In this document: one piece after another, positions 37,343 through 45,849 of the stretch
How positions within the stretch are numbered: position 1 is the first letter of the stretch
How the letters are laid out: the number at the start of each line of letters is the position of its first letter
Origin: Candidatus Obscuribacterales bacterium
GTDB taxonomy: Bacteria; Cyanobacteriota; Vampirovibrionia; Obscuribacterales; Obscuribacteraceae
Length of the DNA: 64,000 bases
Assembly: GCA_031292355.1 (NCBI GenBank)
Contig: JARLHI010000042.1
Coordinates: 1-64,000, forward strand
Direction of reading: 5' to 3'
The notes under the pieces: generated by a model
The model's input: the letters and a program-made list of their open reading frames with translations, nothing else
What the model was told of the DNA's origin: nothing
The model's database searches: none
Program-made: the position numbers and the translations under genes

Positions 37343-37629
37343 TCTGCGAAATAGTACAGTGGTAGCAGAATAAGTTCAAGAGGTTATGAGTGACCAATTT
37401 GTCTTGTATGAGAGTCGTCCCAAAATTGAAAAGACTTTTAAAAGCCCCCTGTTACTGCCTTTTGAGCGTTAGTAGTTTGCTCTCTAAAAAAATGGCAAAA
37501 AAATTTCTTGGAAAATTTTGTAGTCGAAAGATTACAGGCGCCGTCAAAAAATGGCTGTCTAATCGCCCCCCGTCACGTAGTGGTCGCGGACACCGTATGT
37601 GATAATGCTCTGGCTACAGGAGACACAGT
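37343..37629. other. intergenic interval between divergent HU and mnmE
   Basis: Together with the HU promoter region, this makes about 350 bases without a secure gene. A 70-codon, very basic frame (37390-37602) lies here but lacks a ribosome site and a recognisable family. Short A and T runs are seen near 37485-37525. No RNA gene is recognised. Confidence 0.35.
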
Positions 37630-39009
37630 TTGAGCTTACTTGCATTCGACGACACAATTGCTGCCATCTCGACCCCACCAGGAGCAGGTGCCATCGCCAT
37701 AGTCAGGCTATCAGGCAAAGATGCCTGGACTATTGCCGCATCACTTTTTTCAGGTACGAAAGCAATCTGGACGCCGTACCAGGCCATGCATGGATACATA
37801 AAGGATATACAGAACAATCAACTCGTCGACGAGGTGGTGCTGATTCCGTACAAGAGTCCAAACACTTATACAGGTGAAGATCTCATTGAGATTAATTGCC
37901 ACGGCTCAGCGGTTGTCACAAATGAAATTCTCAACTTGTGCTTAAAAGGTGGAGCAAGACTGGCTCGCAACGGCGAATTTACGCAGCGAGCATTTCTGAA
38001 TGGGCGCATGGATTTAACTCAGGCTGAGGCAGTTTATGATTTGATCCAAGCCAAAACTTCCCGCCAAAGTCGCCTCGCCTTATCTGCATTAAATGGCGAA
38101 TTAGGCGAACAAATAAAATTAGCAAGGCAGGATTTAATCGAACTCTTGTCGCGGATCGTTGCCGGCATTGACTTTCCCGAAGAGGTTGGCGAATTGCCAT
38201 TCGACGATCTCAACGAAATACTAGCCCAAAATTGCGTAAAGTTGAAAAAACTGGCATCCACATCACGCTCAGGTAGATTTCTACGCGACGGTCTGAGACT
38301 AGCTATCGTCGGCAAACCAAACGCTGGGAAATCGAGCCTGCTCAATCAGCTGTTGCAATTCGACCGGGCCATCGTCACAGACATTGCTGGCACAACCAGA
38401 GACTCGCTGGAGGAACTCTTAGACATAAACGGTATTCCTGTTATTCTCACCGACACTGCTGGCATCCGAGAGACCAGAGATACGGTGGAAAAAATCGGCA
38501 TCGAGCGATCGGCTAAGGCTGTCGAGATGTCCGATATCGTATTACTCGTCTGCGATCTAAGTTGCGCTTGGACTGAAGACGATCAATTGATTTTGCAAAT
38601 GATCGCTCAAAAACCATTTCTTTTACTTGGCAACAAAGTAGATTTGACGACTGCAGATACCTTTGCAGAAATCGCTAAGCATGCCCCGAACGCCATGACG
38701 ACTATCGCCATCTCAGCTAAGACCGGGGAAAATCTGGAAAAATTCACGGACTGGATTGAATCTTTCGTGATGCAAGGCGAAAAATTGCAGGAGTCAGGCG
38801 GTTCGTTAAATGCGCGACAAGGGGAGCTTTGTGAGAAAGCCGTAGAGAGTCTTGTAATTGCTCAGGAAACCGTATTTAATGCCATGCCCCAGGATTGTCT
38901 TGCTACCGATTTGAAATCAGCAATTGATCGACTATCGGAAGTCTGCGGCGAATCGGTTTCCGAAGAAGTTATCACGAATGTATTTGCCAAATTTTGCATC
39001 GGCAAATAG
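37630..39009 (+). CDS. mnmE: tRNA modification GTPase MnmE
   Basis: A 459-residue GTPase that, with MnmG, modifies U34 of certain tRNAs (cmnm5U pathway). It has an N-terminal folate-binding domain (DDTIAAISTPPGAGAIAIVR, then EDLIEINCHGSAVV), a helical domain interrupted by the G domain (GKPNAGKSSLLNQL, DTAGIRETRDTVEKIGIERS), and the C-terminal catalytic FCIGK. The start is TTG, supported by AGGAG seven bases upstream. It is followed after 28 bases by a small orphan gene. MnmG is not in the window. Confidence 0.96.
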   Translation: MSLLAFDDTIAAISTPPGAGAIAIVRLSGKDAWTIAASLFSGTKAIWTPYQAMHGYIKDIQNNQLVDEVVLIPYKSPNTYTGEDLIEINCHGSAVVTNEILNLCLKGGARLARNGEFTQRAFLNGRMDLTQAEAVYDLIQAKTSRQSRLALSALNGELGEQIKLARQDLIELLSRIVAGIDFPEEVGELPFDDLNEILAQNCVKLKKLASTSRSGRFLRDGLRLAIVGKPNAGKSSLLNQLLQFDRAIVTDIAGTTRDSLEELLDINGIPVILTDTAGIRETRDTVEKIGIERSAKAVEMSDIVLLVCDLSCAWTEDDQLILQMIAQKPFLLLGNKVDLTTADTFAEIAKHAPNAMTTIAISAKTGENLEKFTDWIESFVMQGEKLQESGGSLNARQGELCEKAVESLVIAQETVFNAMPQDCLATDLKSAIDRLSEVCGESVSEEVITNVFAKFCIGK

Positions 39010-39037
39010 CAGAATTTAGAAAATAGAGGAAAACTCA

Positions 39038-39511
39038 ATGGCCATTTTGCGTTCAGAAGATGCCGAAAATCCAAGCTCGCTTGAGCTCAATGCTCTCTCA
39101 ACAGAAGACATTCAGGGACAAAGCTGGCAGCGTTTTACTTTGACACTGAAAACCGGCACCTATGAACTGAAGCTTGGGCGGTTTCCAAGTGACTCAACTG
39201 AGACATTTTCGACAATTTCTGACTGTCTCTTTTGTCGCAATCCGCAAGATGAAGTAGCCGAACTTTGTAAACGACTTGAAGCACTGATTGAAAATGACAA
39301 ACAACAGTTACTTTTCGAACCTTCCGAGCCATCATTTGAAATAAGCATTAGTCGCACCCGACAAAACGAAGCAAAGGTCGAAGTCTGGCTCGATTCAGGC
39401 AATGCTACGACTGGTTTTTATAGCTGGGACGCCGCCGGAATTCGTTTCCACACATTGCAAGAACACTTAATAGCGTTTCTTAAAGAGATTAAGCAGGAAT
39501 TCGCCTGTTAA
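39038..39511 (+). CDS. small soluble protein of unknown function
   Basis: 157 residues, no family recognised. It looks like an alpha/beta soluble protein without signal or membrane segments; acidic residues are frequent and one Cys pair (CLFCR) is present. GAGGA lies seven bases before the ATG, and its position 28 bases after mnmE suggests co-transcription. thrS follows 100 bases later. Confidence 0.55.
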   Translation: MAILRSEDAENPSSLELNALSTEDIQGQSWQRFTLTLKTGTYELKLGRFPSDSTETFSTISDCLFCRNPQDEVAELCKRLEALIENDKQQLLFEPSEPSFEISISRTRQNEAKVEVWLDSGNATTGFYSWDAAGIRFHTLQEHLIAFLKEIKQEFAC

Positions 39512-39611
39512 AATGCCATAAGCGGTTGAATCCTGAGTAGGATTTGCGCCCTCTTGACTGCATCAGCAGAAAAGTTCTGGCGCCCTTGCCGCTCGCGAAA
39601 GGAGCATCTCT

Positions 39612-41567
39612 ATGGCCATTGTCTCTGAAGGTCAAATTTCAGTTGTATTACCCGACGGTTCAAGCAGACAAGTTGAATCGGGTGCCACAGGAGCCGATCT
39701 TGCTAAATCTATTTCGCAAGGTCTCTATCGCGAAGCCGTTGGAACGACAATCAACGGCGAACTAAAAGATTTATTCACGCCGCTCAAAGATGGCGACAAG
39801 GTTAAAATCCTCACCCCTAAAAATGAGGAATCAATTGAGCTGCTGCGCCATTCAACTGCGCACGTCATGGCCCAGGCAGTGCAAAAGCTTTTTCCAACAG
39901 CAAAAATCGCTATTGGTCCAACAATCGATGACGGCTTCTATTACGACTTTGATATTCCCGAACACAACCTTTCGAGCGACGATCTCGAAAAAATAGAAGT
40001 CGAAATGGCTAGAATCGCTAAAGAAAATCAACGTCTGGTGCGCTTTGACATTCCTGATGTCGACGATCAATTGCGTCAGTTCAAAGAACAAGGCGAAAGA
40101 TTCAAAGCTGAATTGCTGCAAGAACATAGAGACCATAATCCGACTATGTATTTAATGCAAGATAAAGACGGAAACACAATCTGGAACGACTTCTGCCGCG
40201 GGCCGCATCTGCCATCAACCGGTAATATCAAGGCTTTCAAGCTTTTGAAAGTATCTGGTTCTTACTGGCGTGGTGACGAAAAGAAAGACCATTTGCAGAG
40301 GATTTATGCCACCGCCTGGTGGAATAAAGCGGATCTCGATGCTTATCTGGCCCGTCTTGAAGAAGCAGAAAAACGCGATCACCGCAAACTGTCAAAGCAG
40401 TTCGACCTCTTCTCGACTCACGAGGAAGTGGGACCAGGACTAGTTTTCTGGCATCCAAAACTAGCAGCAGTACGCTCGGCGATTGAAGATTTCTGGCGTT
40501 TAGAGCACCGCAAACGGGGCTATCAATTCGTTTTCACTCCGCATATTGCCAGCGAAAAGCTCTATCAAATCAGCGGTCACCTAGATAGCTATGGCGAAAA
40601 TATGTATTCCGCCATGGACATTGATGGTCAGCCCTATCGCGCCAAGCCAATGAATTGCCCGGGGCATATCATGATCTTCAAAACGCAAATGCGCAGCTAT
40701 CGCGATTTGCCACTGCGTTTTGCTGAACTGGGCACCGTCTATCGCTACGAGCGCTCTGGCGTGCTGCACGGCATGCTGCGTGTTCGCGGATTCACACAAG
40801 ATGACTCGCACATTTTCTGCACACCCGAACAACTGGAAAGCGAAATCAATGGCATCTTAGATCTCATCGATTACATGATGAAAATCTTTGGCTATACATA
40901 TAAAGCTTACCTATCAACTCGGCCTGAGAAATACATCGGTACTGATGAAGAGTGGGAATTTGCGACGAACGCCTTGGAAACAGCGCTCAAGAAACGCGGC
41001 GCACCATATGATGTGGATGAAGGTGGTGGCACATTCTATGCGCCGAAAATCGACATCAAACTCTATGATGCAATTGGTCGCGAATGGCAAGGACCAACAG
41101 TGCAAATCGATTTGAATTTGCCGACTCGCTTCGACGTCAACTACATTGCTCAAGACGGCAGCAAGCATCGTGTAATTATGGTGCACAGAGCGGTATTGGG
41201 TTCGCTTGAACGTTTTGTTGGCGGTTTGATCGAGCATTACGCTGGTGTGTTCCCACTGTGGCTCGCTCCTGTTCAAGTTGTAGTGGTGCCAATTTCCGAC
41301 AGGCATCATGAAGCAGCTGAACACTTGATGAAGCTTTTAAATGATGCCGATATTCGCGCACACTTGGACGACCGAGCTGAGACGATGAATAAGCGCATCA
41401 GAGAAGCTCAACTTGATCAGGTCCCGTACATGGTTGTTATTGGCGACAAAGAGCAAGCTAATGGTCAGCTGGCTATCCGTCATCGCCGCAATGGCGACAT
41501 GGGTCTCATGACTCCTGAGGAATTTGTGCATCGCTTGCAAGCGGAAATCAAGTTCAAAGAGCAGTAA
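39612..41567 (+). CDS. thrS: threonine--tRNA ligase
   Basis: A 651-residue class II synthetase. It has an N-terminal TGS domain (about 1-65, ISVVLPDGSSRQVESG), the editing domain with HSTAHVMAQAVQ and later histidines, the catalytic core (GPGLVFWHPKLA, MNCPGHIMIF, RYERSGVLHGMLRVRGFTQDD) and the C-terminal anticodon-binding domain. GGAG lies seven bases before the ATG. A small hairpin (39529-39544) is in the leader, but I see no T-box. An intrinsic terminator closes the gene. Confidence 0.97.
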   Translation: MAIVSEGQISVVLPDGSSRQVESGATGADLAKSISQGLYREAVGTTINGELKDLFTPLKDGDKVKILTPKNEESIELLRHSTAHVMAQAVQKLFPTAKIAIGPTIDDGFYYDFDIPEHNLSSDDLEKIEVEMARIAKENQRLVRFDIPDVDDQLRQFKEQGERFKAELLQEHRDHNPTMYLMQDKDGNTIWNDFCRGPHLPSTGNIKAFKLLKVSGSYWRGDEKKDHLQRIYATAWWNKADLDAYLARLEEAEKRDHRKLSKQFDLFSTHEEVGPGLVFWHPKLAAVRSAIEDFWRLEHRKRGYQFVFTPHIASEKLYQISGHLDSYGENMYSAMDIDGQPYRAKPMNCPGHIMIFKTQMRSYRDLPLRFAELGTVYRYERSGVLHGMLRVRGFTQDDSHIFCTPEQLESEINGILDLIDYMMKIFGYTYKAYLSTRPEKYIGTDEEWEFATNALETALKKRGAPYDVDEGGGTFYAPKIDIKLYDAIGREWQGPTVQIDLNLPTRFDVNYIAQDGSKHRVIMVHRAVLGSLERFVGGLIEHYAGVFPLWLAPVQVVVVPISDRHHEAAEHLMKLLNDADIRAHLDDRAETMNKRIREAQLDQVPYMVVIGDKEQANGQLAIRHRRNGDMGLMTPEEFVHRLQAEIKFKEQ

Positions 41568-41590
41568 GCGGACATCGATAAAGCCGAAGG

Positions 41591-41623
41591 GAGCTTGTTC
41601 TAACGAACAAGCTCTTTTCTTTT
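41591..41623 (+). terminator. intrinsic terminator after thrS
   Basis: A perfect 10-base-pair stem (41591-41600 with 41605-41614), tetraloop TAAC and a TTTTCTTTT tract, 24 bases past the thrS stop. Confidence 0.9.
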
Positions 41624-41687
41624 GCACTGCTAGACCCTATATTGGTACCGTAGCCCAAAATATTGCTATTAATTTTGGACCGCGGAT

Positions 41688-42230
41688 TTGAGTGTCACTA
41701 AGATGATCAACGTTGCGAATTTAAAGGTTTTTCCGCTGATGCATCTCGTCATTGTCGCGTCATCCTGCCTGACAATTTTGAATTTCGCAGGACCCGCATT
41801 TTGCGACGATGTAAAAGACACGACACCAAAAGTAAACGCTGAACAAGACGACCGAGAACCCAAAGAAGGCGAGGTTACCGTGACCATTTGCGACTCGCCC
41901 GGTCTACGCGACCAACCTCAATGGCAGGAATGGGAAAAAGCCATTGTCTCAAGACTCGATAATCAAGGTTACAAAAGATTTGAGCCGAAATGCACTTGCC
42001 TGGGGCCGAGAATTTGTCGAATTGACTTTACAATCGACCAATGCGGAAAGGTATCGGACGCGAATTTTGCCTCAAAAACTAATAATGCATTGTTTAATGA
42101 GCTGGCACTTGCAGTCGTGATGAATCTAACGAATACAACCCCGATACCTTTTCCACCAGATACCGCAATAAAGAAACTCAAGATGTCCAGCGAATTTGTA
42201 TGCCGCCGCTCGTTTATGCGGGCGGATTGA
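41688..42230 (+). CDS. secreted protein with TonB-C-like domain
   Basis: 180 residues: a signal peptide (hydrophobic LVIVASSCLTILNFAGPAFC, about 20-39), a charged linker, then about 110 residues resembling the C-terminal domain of TonB/TolA-like proteins (WQEWEKAIVSRLDNQGYK, RIDFTIDQCGKVSDANFAS, then a helix and the Pro-rich TTPIPFPPD). There is no proline-rich spanning arm as in true TonB, so it is probably a periplasmic protein of other use. Cysteines near 106-119 may form disulfides. The start is TTG 41688 or ATG 41703; neither site is decisive. It stands alone. Confidence 0.6.
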   Translation: MSVTKMINVANLKVFPLMHLVIVASSCLTILNFAGPAFCDDVKDTTPKVNAEQDDREPKEGEVTVTICDSPGLRDQPQWQEWEKAIVSRLDNQGYKRFEPKCTCLGPRICRIDFTIDQCGKVSDANFASKTNNALFNELALAVVMNLTNTTPIPFPPDTAIKKLKMSSEFVCRRSFMRAD

Positions 42231-42687
42231 CAAGTTCTTTGCCTAAGCATCTGCACATCAGCCCTCCACTACAAGTCGCAGGTATTCGGTTAAACCGTGT
42301 TGTGATAAAAAAATCTCATTGCGAAAGCGGTATTGAAGAATGACCAAATAGGTTAAAAGGGATCGTGCCCGAAGTACCAAATAACATGTAGTAGCAGGCC
42401 AAAAAACCATTTAATAAGAGTGTCCTCGCAAAGCCACTAAAAAGAAGGCGTTACCACAATGAAGCGTGGTAACGCGCTCGCCGACGCCGAACTGGTGATG
42501 CTTTCAAACAGACGTTGAGAAGGCATTTATGAGACGAGTTTTGCGCTACTAACCCAGTCTTTACGGCACCTCTAAAGGAGAGACTCTCTTGCTATGTTTG
42601 CGATCGGCATGGGTTCGCCGAATTGTTACTACAAGTCAACCCTCACCGCCCATGGTGCTATCGCCAGTAGTCTTGAAATCGAAAGGG
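42231..42687. other. long intergenic region with a minus-strand terminator
   Basis: 457 bases between the TonB-C-like gene and the convergent spermidine-synthase-like gene. No credible CDS is present. It contains the hairpin at 42448-42475, which reads as an intrinsic terminator for the minus strand (T-run after the stem). So the minus transcript of the membrane protein probably carries a 3' region of about 240 bases, or a separate small RNA starts within it. Other short inverted repeats are present near 42580-42600 (a GGAGAGACTCTC motif). No known RNA class matches by eye. Confidence 0.45.
42440..42475 (-). terminator. intrinsic terminator, minus strand
   Basis: On the minus strand, a perfect 10-base-pair stem (GCGTTACCAC with GTGGTAACGC, 8-base loop) is followed by CTTCTTTTT. 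It lies about 215 bases past the stop of the spermidine-synthase-like gene. On the plus strand no T-run follows. Confidence 0.75.
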
Positions 42688-44904
42688 TCAGGGCGCGGAG
42701 GGGTCTTCTTGTAGTTTCTCAGGACTCTTTTGGTTCTTGGTACGCAACCGATCAATGATCAGTACACTTGCGTAAATAATGATCGCCAGCCAGCCTAACG
42801 CCCGCATGCCCAGCCACATTGAAATATATTCCAGACAGATTCCAACCAGCCCACCGACAACGTTAAATGCAAGAGCGTTGCTGACAGACCGCGATTCCTT
42901 AAAGATCAAGGAAAAGATCACTGCCGCAAAAACCATGGGCGATAAAAAGATCGCCGTCCCCAGCGTTTGTGCTGGAACCTCGCCTAAGTGAACCAGTCCC
43001 GCCACAGAAGTTAGATTCGAACCAATCAGAGCTGCAAGCATTAGTCCCCCTGTCATTAACAGCGGTCTAGAATTCATCTTCGTTACTGCCAGGTTAGCCA
43101 AAAGAATAACGATCATGACACCAGAGATAACCGTGCTATTGACGATCCAGGTTGACCCAAAGAGCAATGATAAAGTCGACATGGCACGAACTTCTAGCAT
43201 CATGAATCCCATTCCGGTGAGGAACATCTGCCAGTTGAGAGCATCTTTGACGCCCGTGCGAAATTGTCCAGCAACAAACGTAAAACCAAACAGCAAAACG
43301 GCAAAGATAGGCAACATGTACACGGTCGGAATGCCATGTGCGGGCAAGAACAGAAATGGCCAGTCATCAGTACAAACAGGCGTTGTGTTATCCAGATTCA
43401 CCTGCCGTGGTGGCATGTTGGCAATCACAGGAGCCGATCGCCCCACGATCCCAGGCCCGGCTATGAACATTCCACTTTCTACTCGACCTGGCTCTGTCCG
43501 ATAGCCTAAAGGTGTCATGCCGGTAGCATTAGCCAGTGTCTTTCCATGGCGCTGCCATAGCCAATCGGCCATCGTTAGGAATCGCACGACTATGACACCA
43601 TCAGGCTTCAAATGGCGAGCGGCATCATTCATTGATTCCTGTGTAAAAAGGTAATTGTCTGTGCGCAAAGATGACATGGCTGAAAAGGCAGCATGACTAT
43701 CGACAAAGGCGAATAAAATCACATCATATTTGTTATCTGTCTTCTTCAGAAACGTTCTTGCATCCATGACGTGCAGAGATACATTTGGTGATTCGTACGG
43801 ACGCTCTGGGTGTTTACGTTTACCAAGAGCTACTATCCCAGGATCGATCTCCACCGCATCAATATGTTTGACACCTACGCGCAAGGCGGCGGCAATGTCA
43901 GTGCCATTGCCAGCTCCTAGAACCAACGCCTCATCAGCAGGTTTACCGAACAGGTGAAATGGCGGTTCAAAAGATTCGCGCATCTTTGCCTGCACATCGG
44001 CTGGAAAACGGGCTAGGTTCTCGGGACTGCAGTCGAGGATCTGTTGAAAATTGTCGTAGTTGACATACAGCGAATAGCCCCAGCTCAAGTTATTTTTGCT
44101 GTTAAAAGTTGGCGCAGGAACGCGGGTTAGATCGATTCGATAATATGGAGACCAGACCGTCTCGACAAATTGATCACCATAGAAAGAATGAGCGATGAAT
44201 GAAGCCAGCCAAAAATAGTAGACGAGTCCCATAGCAACGATGGCAAAATGCACTGGTGTCCGTCTAAGCAAAAGGAAGCCGATTCCAGCCACCACGAGCC
44301 ATATTCCTGGTGATGTGCCAAGCCAGCACAACACTGAAAACAAAACGGTGCCCACCAGCGCACCAAATACGTTCAGCGAATAGGCCTCAAGCGGCTTAAG
44401 TTTTTCGAATAGTTGACCTGTGCGTTGACCGAAACCGACAAAGACTAAGGTTGTCAGAGCGAAAGTGCCAATCATGATCAGAAGAGACCACAACGTCGTT
44501 AATAGAGTGCCGCTAGCTGTTGCAGTATCAGCAGCGACACCGACGCCAAAAAGCATGAACTTAAATGGGTCGACAAAGGACAAGAATGTCCAATGCATGG
44601 CAAGAGCCGAAACCAACAATAGACTGACGAAAAGAAATGCAATCGCTGACCAGCGAATAAAGTCAGTCTTGTGTTGCGTCCAGATAAAACCCAAACCCAA
44701 TCCAAGAAAGGCGGCCATTAATGGCAGATTCTTGAAGTATGCAAAAATGCGTATCTCGGTTGAGAGCCATCGAATAATCATCAGCTCGCAAAACAAGCTG
44801 AGAATACTTATCAAGATTAGTTCACGCTGCACTGCTCCAAGCTGAATGCCGAAACCGTGCTTCGAGTTAGATTCATTGGCGCTAGGAGCAGCTGAACTGT
44901 TCAT
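42688..44904 (-). CDS. membrane protein with spermidine synthase-like domain
   Basis: 738 residues in three parts: about six to seven N-terminal helices (about 25-265), a central Rossmann methyltransferase/spermidine-synthase-like domain (about 330-500, with LVLGAGNGTDIAAALRVG, then VEIDPGIVALGK and YDVILFAFVDSH), and about seven C-terminal helices (about 535-720). The core has the glycine-rich SAM/dcSAM site. Membrane-embedded members of this family are common and their products are mostly unknown. No Shine-Dalgarno stands before the ATG. It is divergent from the SUFU gene. Confidence 0.8.
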   Translation of the reverse strand: MNSSAAPSANESNSKHGFGIQLGAVQRELILISILSLFCELMIIRWLSTEIRIFAYFKNLPLMAAFLGLGLGFIWTQHKTDFIRWSAIAFLFVSLLLVSALAMHWTFLSFVDPFKFMLFGVGVAADTATASGTLLTTLWSLLIMIGTFALTTLVFVGFGQRTGQLFEKLKPLEAYSLNVFGALVGTVLFSVLCWLGTSPGIWLVVAGIGFLLLRRTPVHFAIVAMGLVYYFWLASFIAHSFYGDQFVETVWSPYYRIDLTRVPAPTFNSKNNLSWGYSLYVNYDNFQQILDCSPENLARFPADVQAKMRESFEPPFHLFGKPADEALVLGAGNGTDIAAALRVGVKHIDAVEIDPGIVALGKRKHPERPYESPNVSLHVMDARTFLKKTDNKYDVILFAFVDSHAAFSAMSSLRTDNYLFTQESMNDAARHLKPDGVIVVRFLTMADWLWQRHGKTLANATGMTPLGYRTEPGRVESGMFIAGPGIVGRSAPVIANMPPRQVNLDNTTPVCTDDWPFLFLPAHGIPTVYMLPIFAVLLFGFTFVAGQFRTGVKDALNWQMFLTGMGFMMLEVRAMSTLSLLFGSTWIVNSTVISGVMIVILLANLAVTKMNSRPLLMTGGLMLAALIGSNLTSVAGLVHLGEVPAQTLGTAIFLSPMVFAAVIFSLIFKESRSVSNALAFNVVGGLVGICLEYISMWLGMRALGWLAIIIYASVLIIDRLRTKNQKSPEKLQEDPSAP

Positions 44905-45061
44905 ATGTTGGAAGATTAGCAGACTTGAGAATGCTTTGACAGTGGCTTGGACCCGAGAAATTTTATGGATAAAATCACCTCGTGATCACCCCCAGCTCTG
45001 ATGGAATTTTAGCTGATTAAGCTGCGGTGACGAACTCCTTTAACGTGCGCATAGTCTTGCC

Positions 45062-45703
45062 ATGGTAAAAGATTTGTGTGGCAGTCATTCGGTGTTAATC
45101 GCTGAAATTTTTGAAAAAATGAGACAAATATCCGAACTTAGAAGGGCCGTCGGCAAGCACGTGATGAGTGCCTTTTCAATCGCGAAGCCATCGGTTCGCG
45201 AGTTTTGGGATGATAAGCGGACAAGCGTCGTGGATATTCTCATGATGACTGACAACCCACAGTCTGGTGTCAATTCGTACGCCACAATCGGTCTTTCCGA
45301 AAGTCCCATGCTTAGGGATGGTAAGGAATTCCCCACGCGGCTTGAGCTCGTCGGTGCTTGTGGTTCAGCGTTCCGGGATATGGATAAAGTACTTGCTACT
45401 GCAGCGTTTTGTGTAATTAATTCAGATTGGTTTTGCGCCCCCGGGATAATATTTCCCGATGTCATGGATATGTATGGTCTTTCCACGACGATGAGCGATA
45501 TTTATTTCTCTCAACCGTTCTTATGGGAGGACAAATTGCACTCAACGACTATTGAGGGGAAGACAGTTGCGTGGCTGCTGGCTGTGCCCGTTTCAAAAAG
45601 AGAGACTGAGTTTGCCAGGGAACACGGATCAAATGAACTTGAAAAGCTGTTCGAAAGGCAAGATATTGACATATTCGATTACAACAGGGTGTCAGTTGTA
45701 TAA
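45062..45703 (+). CDS. SUFU-domain protein
   Basis: 213 residues resembling the Suppressor-of-Fused domain, which occurs in many bacteria, often as immunity to a polymorphic toxin. Shared marks are FWDDKRTSVVDILMM near residue 55, YATIGLSESPML, RLELVGACG, then the end FYSQPFLW-like stretch and WLLAVPVSKRE. The start is ATG without a clear ribosome site. No toxin gene is visible nearby (left: membrane protein; right: DUF1460), so the immunity role is only a family-based possibility. Confidence 0.72.
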   Translation: MVKDLCGSHSVLIAEIFEKMRQISELRRAVGKHVMSAFSIAKPSVREFWDDKRTSVVDILMMTDNPQSGVNSYATIGLSESPMLRDGKEFPTRLELVGACGSAFRDMDKVLATAAFCVINSDWFCAPGIIFPDVMDMYGLSTTMSDIYFSQPFLWEDKLHSTTIEGKTVAWLLAVPVSKRETEFAREHGSNELEKLFERQDIDIFDYNRVSVV

Positions 45704-45849
45704 CCTGGGGCAAATGTGAGTACGGATGGCTTCCATTCGTTTTTGATTGCCGGAAGAATTTTGTCCGACGCGCAAGAGGGTTATGCTATGAGTGACCGAA
45801 TTTATTTAGAACTGCCTCAACTACTAACGGCTATAGATTCAACCTTCGT

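Noticed and set aside
37390..37602. A 70-codon very basic frame between HU and mnmE
   Set aside because: No ribosome site, no family, and it lies in a probable promoter region.
39529..39544. A 6-base-pair hairpin in the thrS leader as a possible T-box or attenuator
   Set aside because: There is no T-box sequence or T-run, and a stem this short is expected by chance.
42400..42500. Plus-strand resemblance to a cyclic-di-GMP (GEMM) riboswitch, through a CGCAAAGCC motif and an ACCATT...AGTG pairing
   Set aside because: The core pairing is weak, no plus-strand gene follows for over 2.5 kb, and the same bases form a good minus-strand terminator.
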